DNA of 7,931 nucleotides, taken from an uncultured Ruminococcus sp. (lineage in GTDB: Bacteria; Bacillota; Clostridia; Oscillospirales; CAG-272). Below are positions 1 through 6,619 of this stretch, piece after piece. Under the pieces are notes generated by a model. It saw nothing but the letters and a program-made list of their open reading frames with translations. It was not told where the DNA came from and ran no database searches. The position numbers and the translations under genes are program-made. The stretch covers positions 1 to 7,931 of the forward strand of contig CADBPA010000012.1 of NCBI GenBank assembly GCA_902796505.1, given 5' to 3'. How positions within the stretch are numbered: the first letter of the stretch is position 1; each line of letters starts with the position of its first letter.

Positions 1-1328
1 CCTTCGGCTACGAGAGAGATGACCGTCTTATCCAGGAATTCGGGATCCGAAAGCAGGGCTTCGAGATCGATCGGGAGATTTTCGCCTGCGGCGGAGAGGA
101 TCTGATCCTTGGTGACGCCGAGCGTCTCAAGGAGATTCAGAATATCCGAAACCTTCAGGACGGTCGCCTTGTTGATGGCGAGCTTCACGGTGTCGTAGCT
201 GTATTCGCCGAAGTATTTGTCAAGCAGAGCCGCAACGGTGAGCTTGTCGAAATCTTCGTTGAACGCCTCAAGTTTTGCATAGTCGAGCTTGTAGTTCACA
301 GCGCCGTTCTCGGTCTCTTCGGTGGTGAAGAAGAGGTCGAGGACCTTTGCGAAGGTCGCAAGGGTAACTTTCGAGGTGTCGGGAACAAAGATCGCGGGGA
401 TACCGGGGAGCTGCTCTGCGTCTTCGATCGCGCCGCTGACGTCGATCGGAAGCATGGAGAGCATCGGAAGGACCGACTGGAACGCCTGAGCAAGGATCGT
501 GTCGACGTTCAGGCTCGTCGCATACAGAGTATCACCGTAGGCGACGTAGACGTAAAGAACGTTGTTCTCGATGAACGCGCGGAGCGAAGGAGCGTAGTCC
601 TTCGTCTTGACCTCGTCGAGGCGCGAGGTGGTCTCTTTGACCTGAGCGTCCGCTTCCAGGACGCCGTAGACCTTGCCGTTCTCATCGATACCGAGAAGGA
701 GGACGCCGCCATCCTCGGAGGAAACCGCCATGGTGGTGGTGACTTCCACGTCAATAGGATCCGGGTTGACCCACTCATCGTTCTCCTCGTCGAAGTAGCT
801 GTCCGGATACTCCCGGAAGGTCGAGGTGCTCGTGGCGTTCACCGAGAGGTTACGCAGCGAGAGCATCAGGCTGACGTTCTTCGGAAGAAGCTCGTCAAAC
901 GAGATGTAGATGTAGCCCCATTTTGCCGTCAGGGTGAAGTCCTCGGTCGAAGACGTCAGGAGCGTGTTGAAATCGAAGGGCTCATCGGCGCCGTCGGCAT
1001 ACCAGCCGAGGAACGTAAAGCCTTCTCTTTCGGGAGTCGCGGGCGCTTCGAGCTTCTTGCCGTTCACGTTGTCGATACGGACGAGAACGCTCTGATCCTC
1101 GGTCTTGCCGTCGGCGTAGTCGAATACGACCGCGACGTTGTGCGGCTCGTTCGGCTCAACGGGATCGGGATCTTTCGTTTCGGTGTTCGTCTGTTCACCG
1201 GTCTGATCCTGTTTTCCGTCACCGTCTTCATCTTTTTTCTGCGTGAAGAGCGAGCAGGAGGCCAGCATCGCTACCGCAAAGGAAAGAAGAAGGATCAGGG
1301 CAAAAATGCGCAAAGTGTTCTTTTTCAT
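1..1328 (-). CDS. Secreted lipoprotein with one InlB-type repeat, unknown function (3' end outside window)
   Basis: This reading frame opens at an ATG at 1328 and stays open to the window edge, giving 442 codons and no stop. Residues 1-25 form a lipoprotein signal: MKKN, a hydrophobic stretch, then lipobox L22-A23-S24-C25, so Cys25 should be lipidated and the protein held on the outer face of the membrane. Residues 26-64 are a polar, acidic, Pro-containing linker. It includes D33-x-D35-x-D37-G38 with a further D41, resembling a calcium-binding EF-hand or thrombospondin-type-3 loop. Residues about 65-137 match the InlB B-repeat/Flg_new pattern (GFTFLGWYADG, then FDFNT, ending LTAKW). Residues 138-442 resemble nothing I recognise; they are acidic and soluble-looking. 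The ATG is supported by a GAAAGGT Shine-Dalgarno sequence at 1337-1343, 8 bases away. The gene is transcribed from its own promoter, so it is probably independent of the lipid operon upstream. Class is confident; function is unknown. Confidence 0.87.
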   Translation of the reverse strand, partial: MKKNTLRIFALILLLSFAVAMLASCSLFTQKKDEDGDGKQDQTGEQTNTETKDPDPVEPNEPHNVAVVFDYADGKTEDQSVLVRIDNVNGKKLEAPATPEREGFTFLGWYADGADEPFDFNTLLTSSTEDFTLTAKWGYIYISFDELLPKNVSLMLSLRNLSVNATSTSTFREYPDSYFDEENDEWVNPDPIDVEVTTTMAVSSEDGGVLLLGIDENGKVYGVLEADAQVKETTSRLDEVKTKDYAPSLRAFIENNVLYVYVAYGDTLYATSLNVDTILAQAFQSVLPMLSMLPIDVSGAIEDAEQLPGIPAIFVPDTSKVTLATFAKVLDLFFTTEETENGAVNYKLDYAKLEAFNEDFDKLTVAALLDKYFGEYSYDTVKLAINKATVLKVSDILNLLETLGVTKDQILSAAGENLPIDLEALLSDPEFLDKTVISLVAE

Positions 1329-1363
1329 TGCTATGTACCTTTCTTTCTTAATTTGGTATTCCC

Positions 1364-1392
1364 ATTATATCACAACCGTTTGATAAAGTCAA
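1364..1392 (-). promoter_or_regulatory. Strong housekeeping-type promoter for the lipoprotein gene
   Basis: On the minus strand, TTGACT (1387-1392) and TATAAT (1364-1369) are separated by exactly 17 bases. This differs from the sigma-70/sigma-A consensus by one base. Transcription should start near 1357, giving a leader of about 29 bases with the Shine-Dalgarno sequence at 1337-1343. The 50 bases upstream of the -35 box are rich in A and T tracts and could act as an UP element. Confidence 0.88.
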
Positions 1393-1450
1393 TAGAAAAA
1401 ATGTGAATAAACTTTAAACAAATTCTACCGAAATTGTGAACGTTTGCATA

Positions 1451-1482
1451 AAAAGAACAAAAGCCGGGGGAAACCCGGCTTT
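1451..1482 (-). terminator. Rho-independent terminator after acpP
   Basis: A perfect 9-bp stem (AAAGCCGGG with CCCGGCTTT, arms 1460-1468 and 1474-1482) encloses a 5-base loop. Read on the minus strand it is followed by a U-rich run (TGTTCTTTTT, to 1451). It begins about 10 bases after the acpP stop codon, so it ends the fakA-to-acpP operon. On the plus strand the stem is followed by GAAAAAGG, so it should not terminate in that direction. Confidence 0.92.
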
Positions 1483-1491
1483 GAAAAAGGA

Positions 1492-1716
1492 TCACAGATG
1501 GGCGTTCAGATATTCGACGATGTCGCCGACGGTGACGAAGGTGGCAAGTTTTTCGTCGGGAATGGTGAGCCCCTCTTCTTCCTCCAGCGTCATCAAAAGT
1601 TCGAGAATATCGAGCGAATCCGCGCCGAGATCCTCTTTGATCTTGGAGGATTCGGTGATGCCGGATTCCTCAACGTTCAGCTGTTTTGCAAGGATCTTCT
1701 TGATTTTTTCAAACAT
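1492..1716 (-). CDS. acpP: Acyl carrier protein
   Basis: A 74-residue acidic protein of normal ACP length. It has the 4'-phosphopantetheine attachment motif GADSLD, with Ser34 as the modified residue, followed by the usual acidic helix II (ILELLMTLEEEEG) and the conserved IPDEK and helix IV region (VGDIVEYL). Holo-ACP carries acyl chains as thioesters in the cytoplasm for fatty acid elongation and for PlsX. The start is fixed by a good Shine-Dalgarno sequence, AAGGAGAT (1725-1732), 8 bases before the ATG. It is the last gene of the operon, 27 bases after plsX and just before a strong terminator. The plsX-acpP pairing is common in Bacillota, but the fab genes often found with them are not here. 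A second, stand-alone ACP elsewhere in the genome is possible, so whether this is the main ACP is open. Confidence 0.97.
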   Translation of the reverse strand: MFEKIKKILAKQLNVEESGITESSKIKEDLGADSLDILELLMTLEEEEGLTIPDEKLATFVTVGDIVEYLNAHL

Positions 1717-1743
1717 TTGTTTACATCTCCTTGTTTTTTTGAT

Positions 1744-2772
1744 TCAAAGTTTTGCCGAAGGAAGCTTGCAGAGTTCTTCCTCAATGGATCGATTCAGGTT
1801 GCCGAGTTCCATCCGATACGCTTGCTCGATGCACTTTTTGACCGCGGTCGCTTTGCTCGAACCGTGTCCTTTGACGATGACCTTTTTCGTTCCGAGCAGA
1901 ACGCTTCCGCCGTAATTCTGATAATTCATGAAGTTCTTTTCCTTCATGAACATCTTGTACAGAAAGAGCGCGCCGATCTTGCTGAGGAGGCTCGACGAGA
2001 TATCGCGCTTGATCATTTTCAGCATTTCGAGGCAGGCGCCTTCGGTGGATTTGATGAGAACGTTGCCGCAGAAGACGTCGCAGACCACAAGGTCAAAATC
2101 GCCTCCCAGCAGGTCGCGCGCTTCCATATTGCCGCAGAAATTCACCGAGGGGGTGTCCTTCAGCAGCGCGTAGGACTCCTTGCGCAGGTCGTCTCCCTTC
2201 TCTTCCTCCACGCCGACGTTCAGAAGCCCGACGCGCGGAGACTTCACGCCGTATACGCTCTGCAGATAAAGGCTCGACATCACGGCGAACTGCTGCAGAT
2301 GCGCGGGGGTGCATTCGACGTTGGCTCCGCTGTCCGAGATCCCGACGACGCCGCCCTTCATCGACGGAAGGATCGGGCAGAACGCCGGACGGATCACGCC
2401 GCGCAGGCGGCCTACCCGGAGCGTTGCGGCGGCGACGAGCGCGCCGGTCGACCCGGTGGAGACCATTCCGGCGACCGAATCGTCGGTGCGGAGCATCGAG
2501 ATCGCCTTCATCATCGAGCTTTCGCGCTTGAGGCGGATCGCGTCGGTCGGCTTTTCGTTGCAGTCCACGACTTCGGGGGCGTGAACGATCTCGATGCGGT
2601 CGTCCTTGCAGCCGAGCCGGTCCAGCTCGGCGCGGATCTGCGCCTCGTCTCCGGTCAGGATCAGGGAGAGATCGGGAAAGGTCTTTTTATCGTTCAGGGC
2701 GAGAACGGCGCCCTCCACGTTGGCGGCGGGGCTGTGATCGCCTCCGAAACAATCGACGATCAAGCGGATCAT
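1744..2772 (-). CDS. plsX: Phosphate acyltransferase PlsX (acyl-ACP:phosphate acyltransferase)
   Basis: A 342-residue protein of typical PlsX length. Family motifs appear in order: GGDHSP (10-15), STGSTGAL (105-112, the family's SxGNTGA site), VGLLNVGVEEEKG (181-193), GNMEARDL (214-221), VCDVFCGNVLIKSTEG (230-245) and GHGSS (302-306). PlsX is a peripheral membrane enzyme that interconverts acyl-ACP plus phosphate and acyl-phosphate plus ACP; acyl-phosphate is then used by PlsY to acylate glycerol-3-phosphate. The ATG overlaps the stop of the preceding GNAT gene (ATGA, 2769-2772), which implies translational coupling, and has a strong Shine-Dalgarno sequence, AAGGAGGAG (2778-2786). With FakA and FakB upstream and ACP downstream, PlsX links kinase-made acyl-phosphate to the ACP pool. 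The N-terminal motif reads DCFGGDH where DAMGGDH is more usual, a minor variation. Confidence 0.97.
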   Translation of the reverse strand: MIRLIVDCFGGDHSPAANVEGAVLALNDKKTFPDLSLILTGDEAQIRAELDRLGCKDDRIEIVHAPEVVDCNEKPTDAIRLKRESSMMKAISMLRTDDSVAGMVSTGSTGALVAAATLRVGRLRGVIRPAFCPILPSMKGGVVGISDSGANVECTPAHLQQFAVMSSLYLQSVYGVKSPRVGLLNVGVEEEKGDDLRKESYALLKDTPSVNFCGNMEARDLLGGDFDLVVCDVFCGNVLIKSTEGACLEMLKMIKRDISSSLLSKIGALFLYKMFMKEKNFMNYQNYGGSVLLGTKKVIVKGHGSSKATAVKKCIEQAYRMELGNLNRSIEEELCKLPSAKL

Positions 2773-3911
2773 ACCGTCTCCTCCTTCGGTGCGATGACTT
2801 TCAGGTAGGAGCGGCGGCGCTTATGCTCGACCGATTTGAACTGCTTCCAGCTGTTGCGGATGTTATAGTTGTCCTCGAGATTGAGGTTGGTCTCGGCGTA
2901 TTCGATGCCGTCCTCGCGCAGCATATGGGTGAAGCCGGCGAACAGAACGGTGGCGATGCCGCGGTTGGCGTATTCCGGCTCGACGCCGACCAGCGCGAGA
3001 TCGAGGATCTTCGGGTGATTGATCGCGTGCAGAAGCCGCACGAGCGTCCACGGCGTGAGATGCCCTCCGGTGCCGACCAAGGCCTTTGCGAGCGACGGGA
3101 AGCAGACGCCGAGGCAGACGACCTTGTCCTGCTCGTCCAGCACGACGGCGACGTATTTAAGTTTGATGATGAGTTTGAAGTTGTCGAGAAGCATCTTCTT
3201 CATACCGTCGGTCAGCGGAACGGTGCCGTAGAGTTTATCGTAGGCGACGTCCAGCAGGTCGAAGATCTGGTCGGCGTAGCGGTTGAGGAAATCGCCGATG
3301 TTCTTGGCTTCTCCGAGATGAAGGTGGTAGCGCTTCAGGATGAAATCCGCCATCCGGTCGAGTTTTTCCTCCTGCTCTTTGCCGGGATAGTAGATCTTGC
3401 TTTCAAACCAGTCCACTTCCTTGGCATAGCCGCAGGCTTCGATCAGGGCGGGATAATAATCGGCGTTGTACTGCTCCTCGAAGGTGGAGAGCTGATCGAA
3501 ACCGTCGATCAGAAGTCCTTCCCTCTCGAGGTCGGAAAATCCGAGAGGACCGCAGACGCTGTCCATCCCGCGGGCGAGCGCCCAGGATTCCACCGCGCCG
3601 AAGAGGGCTTTGGCGACCTCGACGTCGTTGACCGAATCGAATCGCGTGAAGCGGACGCGCTTCTGCCCCCACTTTTCGTTGGAGGTGCGCTGGAGGATGC
3701 CGGAGATGCGGCCGACCATCTTTCCGTCGCGGTAGGCGTTGAAATAAACCGCCTCGGAGGTGTCGTAATAGACGTAATCTTTCGAGAAGATCTTCTTTTC
3801 GTCGCCGTAGAGCGGCGGAACGAAGCAGGGATTATCGCGATACAGTTTCAGGGGAAAATCGAGAAACTCTTTTTGTTGCTTTTTGGTCTTTGCTTCCAGA
3901 ATTTCAAGCAT
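2769..3911 (-). CDS. GNAT-superfamily acyltransferase-like protein (YghO-like), substrate unknown
   Basis: A 380-residue protein resembling the broadly distributed, uncharacterised YghO-type GNAT family. The N-terminal part has family-like blocks: FPLKLYRDNPCFVPPLYGDE (19-38), YRDGKMVGRISG (60-71) and GPLGFSDLEREGLLIDGF (121-138). The C-terminal part has a GNAT motif A, LALVGVEPEYANRGIATVLF (305-324). There the usual Q/R-x-x-G-x-G/A acetyl-CoA signature reads A-N-R-G-I-A, so its first residue is Ala. A downstream N-Y-N (348-350) is where many GNATs have their Asn-rich motif B. The ATG at 3911 is chosen over a TTG at 3929 because AAAGGA (3921-3926) lies 9 bases upstream of the ATG and would otherwise be inside the gene. 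It sits 14 bases after fakB and overlaps plsX by 4 bases, so it is co-translated with lipid genes. Fold is fairly sure; the donor and acceptor are unknown. Confidence 0.85.
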   Translation of the reverse strand: MLEILEAKTKKQQKEFLDFPLKLYRDNPCFVPPLYGDEKKIFSKDYVYYDTSEAVYFNAYRDGKMVGRISGILQRTSNEKWGQKRVRFTRFDSVNDVEVAKALFGAVESWALARGMDSVCGPLGFSDLEREGLLIDGFDQLSTFEEQYNADYYPALIEACGYAKEVDWFESKIYYPGKEQEEKLDRMADFILKRYHLHLGEAKNIGDFLNRYADQIFDLLDVAYDKLYGTVPLTDGMKKMLLDNFKLIIKLKYVAVVLDEQDKVVCLGVCFPSLAKALVGTGGHLTPWTLVRLLHAINHPKILDLALVGVEPEYANRGIATVLFAGFTHMLREDGIEYAETNLNLEDNYNIRNSWKQFKSVEHKRRRSYLKVIAPKEETV

Positions 3912-3925
3912 AACGGGATTTCCTT

Positions 3926-4801
3926 TCAACGGTGATGCGCATGGAAGCAGATGGCGACGCCGTCGGGGCCGGCGTGCGCGCCGGAGGTGGGATTGGCGTA
4001 AACCGATTCGATGCGCAGCTGTTTATCGGGATATTTCGCGCGGAGCATTTCGATCAACTGCTCGGCGATCTCCGGCGCGTCGGTATGGCCGATCCAGATG
4101 CGGTGATCTTCGGGATGATCTCCGATCTCGTCGAGCATTCCGAGCAGGTGTTCCATCGCACGGATCCTTCCGCGCTCTTTTCCGACGCTGACCATCTTGC
4201 CCTCGGCGTTCATCGTGATGATCGGACGGATGCCGACGATACCGCCCATGAAGGCGGCAAGACCGCTGACGCGGCCGCTGCGGCGGAAAAATTTCAGATC
4301 GTCCGCGAAGAAGTACATCGCGTAGTGATCGACCTCGGTCTTCGCCCACTCGACGACCTCCTCCGCCGTCTTTCCGTCGCGGATCATTTCGCCGACCTTG
4401 ACGACGATGGCGTAGCTGATGGTGGTGATGCCTTTGGTGTCGATCTGATAAAATTTCGTCTTGGGATATTTTGCGTGAAGTTCCTCGACCGCCTGCGCCA
4501 TTGCGCCGAAGCTTGCCGACATCGCGGCGGAGAAATGCACGTAGAGAATATCGTCGCCGTTCTTGTAGTATTCTTCAAAATAATTGATGTAGGTGTCCTT
4601 GTTCAGCGCGCTGGTGGACGGGATCTGCCCTGCGCGAAGCTGATCGTAATACGCCCGGAAATCGAGCGTTTCGTAGTCTTCATAGGGGCGGACGAGCGTT
4701 TTGCCGTCCGGAGAATAGGGCATACTGATGAGGTGGTAACCGAATTCCTTGATATTTTGGGGAGTAGCGTCGCAATCGGTGTCGGTAAAAAGGATCAACA
4801 T
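3926..4801 (-). CDS. fakB: DegV-family fatty-acid-binding protein, FakB subunit of fatty acid kinase
   Basis: A 291-residue protein of normal DegV length. Visible family elements are the N-terminal strand with DTDCD (7-11), IPSTSAL (60-66, usually PTTSQP), a Ser-containing loop HFSAAMSASFGAM (89-101), the signature LKFFRRSGRVSG (169-180) and GAHAGPDGVAICF (274-286) with His276. In characterised FakB proteins, Thr, Ser, Arg and His residues at these four sites hold the fatty acid carboxylate. The protein shields a free fatty acid and presents it to FakA for phosphorylation. The frame is open upstream to 4966, but the ATG at 4801 is preferred: AGAAAGGG (4810-4817) lies 8 bases before it, the protein then starts like other DegV proteins, and the extension would overlap fakA. 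It follows fakA by 32 bases; in many Bacillota the two are unlinked. Chain-length preference cannot be read from the sequence. Confidence 0.93.
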   Translation of the reverse strand: MLILFTDTDCDATPQNIKEFGYHLISMPYSPDGKTLVRPYEDYETLDFRAYYDQLRAGQIPSTSALNKDTYINYFEEYYKNGDDILYVHFSAAMSASFGAMAQAVEELHAKYPKTKFYQIDTKGITTISYAIVVKVGEMIRDGKTAEEVVEWAKTEVDHYAMYFFADDLKFFRRSGRVSGLAAFMGGIVGIRPIITMNAEGKMVSVGKERGRIRAMEHLLGMLDEIGDHPEDHRIWIGHTDAPEIAEQLIEMLRAKYPDKQLRIESVYANPTSGAHAGPDGVAICFHAHHR

Positions 4802-4833
4802 GAGCGGTTCCCTTTCTTGTATTTCAGAATGAT

Positions 4834-6483
4834 TTATTCGAGCACGAGGATGAAGTCGTAAACCGGCTGCCCCCCGTTGATCGCAATGACTTCGGTGCGC
4901 TTGTATTTTTCCTGCAGCGTATTCGCAAGCGACTGAGATTCCTCCTCGGTCGCGCTCTCGCCGCAAAGGATCAGCAGAACGTCACGCGAGGCGGCGTCGA
5001 GCTTTTCGGCAAGCGTGATCGCCGCCGAGAGTTTATCCGGATCGTCCACCAGAATATCGTCGTGAACGAATCCGATGTAGTCGCCGTTATGAACGGTGAC
5101 GCCGGTGCGCTCGGCGTCGCGGCTGGCGCGGGAGACGATCCCGGTGACGACGCCCGCCGCCACTTCGGTCAGCTCTTTCACGATCGCTTCCGGATCGCCG
5201 GAGGAGGTATCGAGCATACTGATCGCCGAATAGCCCTCGCCGACCGTCTTGGTCGGGATGACGTAGACCTCGGATTTTTCGTACAGTTCCGCCGCCTGCT
5301 TCGCCGTCAGAACGACGTTGCCGTTGTTCGGGAAAACGAAGATATGATCGGCTCCGATCTCGTCGAAGGCGCGCAGAAATTCCTCGACCGGAGGATTCAT
5401 GCTCTGCCCGCCGTCCACCACGGCGTCGGCGCCGAGCGAAAGGAAGGTCTCTTTCAGACCTGCGCCGGCACAGACGACCAGCGTTCCGTATTTTTTATGT
5501 TTTTTCGGCATGACGAAGCGGTTTTCGATCGTGGCTTCGTGGTGCTGGAGCATCATATTTTCGATCTTCAGCGTCAGAAATTCTCCGTACTGCTGCGCGT
5601 AGTTGAGGATCTCGCCGGGGTGCATCGTGTGGACGTGAACCTTGAAGATCGTTCCGTCCTTGAACGCGACGACCGAATCGCCGACCGATTTGATATGCGC
5701 GATCAGCGGCTCGACGTCGAAATGCTCGGCGTCGCCGACCTTGCTGTTCTGCAGGCGGAGGAGAAATTCGGTGCAGTATCCGAACTGCAGCTCGGTATTC
5801 TCGGTGAACGTGGAGGTATCGACCGCCTGGGGCGCGGAGGCGGAAGAAGCGCTCTCGCCTTTGGCGATGACCTCGCCCTGCATCGCCTTCTGCATTCCCT
5901 CGGCGATATAGACGAATCCGGCTCCGCCGCTGTCTACCACGCCGGCTTCTTTCAGCACGTCAAGAAGCTCCGGGGTGCGTTCCAGCGAACGGCCGAGCTC
6001 GGAGCTGAAATTATCGAAAAAGCGCTCCATCGAGGTGTTTTTTCGGATATTGGACGCCGCGTAGTTCACCGCGTCCCGAAAAACGGTCAGGATCGTTCCT
6101 TCTACCGGAACGGCGACCGCCTGATACGCCTCTTCCACGCCGCACTGCATCGCCTTGGCGAGCGCGCGGACGTCCGCGACCTCGACGCCTTCGAGACCTT
6201 TTGCGATCCCGGCGAAAATTCTCGACAGGATGACGCCGGAATTGCCTCTCGCTCCGAGGAGCATCCCGCGGGCGATCTTCGCCGAGGCGGTGGCCAGAGA
6301 GGGTTCGTCCTCCGCAGCGGTCGATCCCGCGCGGATGGTCATATACATATTATCCCCGGTATCTCCGTCGGGGATCGGAAAGACGTTCAGATCGTTGACG
6401 ACTTCGCGGTGCGCCTCCAGATTTTCGGCGCCGCCGGATATCATCTTGGAAAACATCCGACCGTCCATTTCAAAAGTTTTCAT
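4834..6483 (-). CDS. fakA: Fatty acid kinase catalytic subunit FakA (YloV/DAK2 family)
   Basis: A 549-residue protein, essentially the same length as known FakA. The N-terminal DAK2/DhaL kinase domain (about 1-200) has the Mg-nucleotide motif NVFPIPDGDTGDNM (33-46, with Asp39 and Asp41), GARGNSGVILSRIF (77-90) and GVVDSGGAGF (181-190). The middle domain has a likely zinc or metal site: Cys237 and the His pair KVHVH (His283, His285). The C-terminal DegV-like domain carries GGQSMNPP (358-365), FPNNGNVVLTAKQAAEL (384-400) and IPTKTVGEGYSA (409-420). It phosphorylates FakB-bound fatty acids with ATP to give acyl-phosphate in the cytoplasm. GGAG (6492-6495) lies 8 bases before the ATG. As first gene of the operon it is directly downstream of a promoter. 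The yloU/asp23 gene often next to yloV is absent. Position 44 is Asp, where the family mostly has Thr. Confidence 0.95.
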   Translation of the reverse strand: MKTFEMDGRMFSKMISGGAENLEAHREVVNDLNVFPIPDGDTGDNMYMTIRAGSTAAEDEPSLATASAKIARGMLLGARGNSGVILSRIFAGIAKGLEGVEVADVRALAKAMQCGVEEAYQAVAVPVEGTILTVFRDAVNYAASNIRKNTSMERFFDNFSSELGRSLERTPELLDVLKEAGVVDSGGAGFVYIAEGMQKAMQGEVIAKGESASSASAPQAVDTSTFTENTELQFGYCTEFLLRLQNSKVGDAEHFDVEPLIAHIKSVGDSVVAFKDGTIFKVHVHTMHPGEILNYAQQYGEFLTLKIENMMLQHHEATIENRFVMPKKHKKYGTLVVCAGAGLKETFLSLGADAVVDGGQSMNPPVEEFLRAFDEIGADHIFVFPNNGNVVLTAKQAAELYEKSEVYVIPTKTVGEGYSAISMLDTSSGDPEAIVKELTEVAAGVVTGIVSRASRDAERTGVTVHNGDYIGFVHDDILVDDPDKLSAAITLAEKLDAASRDVLLILCGESATEEESQSLANTLQEKYKRTEVIAINGGQPVYDFILVLE

Positions 6484-6543
6484 ATTCTATTCTCCGGATC
6501 GTTGTTGTTTTTTCGATACAGCGTCTTTTTCGCGCCCCGATCA

Positions 6544-6566
6544 GCCGGAAACCGGCCGGCGCCGGC
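6544..6566. repeat. GC-rich overlapping palindromes in the fakA leader
   Basis: A 5-bp hairpin (GCCGG, AAA loop, CCGGC; 6544-6556) directly abuts and overlaps a perfect 12-base palindrome, GCCGGCGCCGGC (6555-6566). Both lie inside the roughly 100-base untranslated leader of fakA, about 20-40 bases after the expected transcription start. There is no T-tract on either side in either direction, so this is not an ordinary terminator. It could be an operator or an RNA structure affecting fakA expression; its role is unproven. Confidence 0.5.
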
Positions 6567-6590
6567 GACTGTATCCGCATATTCCGTTCT

Positions 6591-6619
6591 ATTATAGCAC
6601 ATTCCGAGCAAAAAAGCAA
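6591..6619 (-). promoter_or_regulatory. Extended -10 promoter for the fakA-fakB-GNAT-plsX-acpP operon
   Basis: On the minus strand, TTGCTT (6614-6619) and a consensus TATAAT (6591-6596) are 17 bases apart. The -10 box is preceded by TGC, giving an extended -10 element that can offset the weak -35 box. Transcription should start near 6584, leaving a leader of about 100 bases before the fakA ATG at 6483. No other convincing promoter is visible between the genes, so this one probably drives all five. Confidence 0.8.

Noticed and set aside
1444..2808. Long open frame of 454 codons on the plus strand
   Set aside because: It lies exactly opposite plsX and acpP, crosses the intergenic gap and has no family signature or ribosome site. 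The wobble bias of the GC-rich genes on the other strand keeps it open.
2769..3929. GNAT gene starting at TTG 3929
   Set aside because: The ribosome site AAAGGA would then be within the gene; the ATG at 3911 is correctly spaced from it.
2823..3935. Open frame of 370 codons on the plus strand
   Set aside because: It is a mirror of the GNAT gene, with low-complexity Asp/Val/Glu-rich composition and no recognisable domain.
3932..4861. Open frame of 309 codons on the plus strand
   Set aside because: It is antisense to fakB, which has clear DegV motifs; this frame has none.
3926..4966. Longer fakB starting at 4966
   Set aside because: It would add 55 residues unlike any DegV protein and overlap the fakA end. 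The ATG at 4801 has a proper ribosome site and gives normal family length.
5062..6597. Open frame of 511 codons on the plus strand
   Set aside because: It is antisense to fakA and runs through the fakA leader and promoter; composition is that of a shadow frame.
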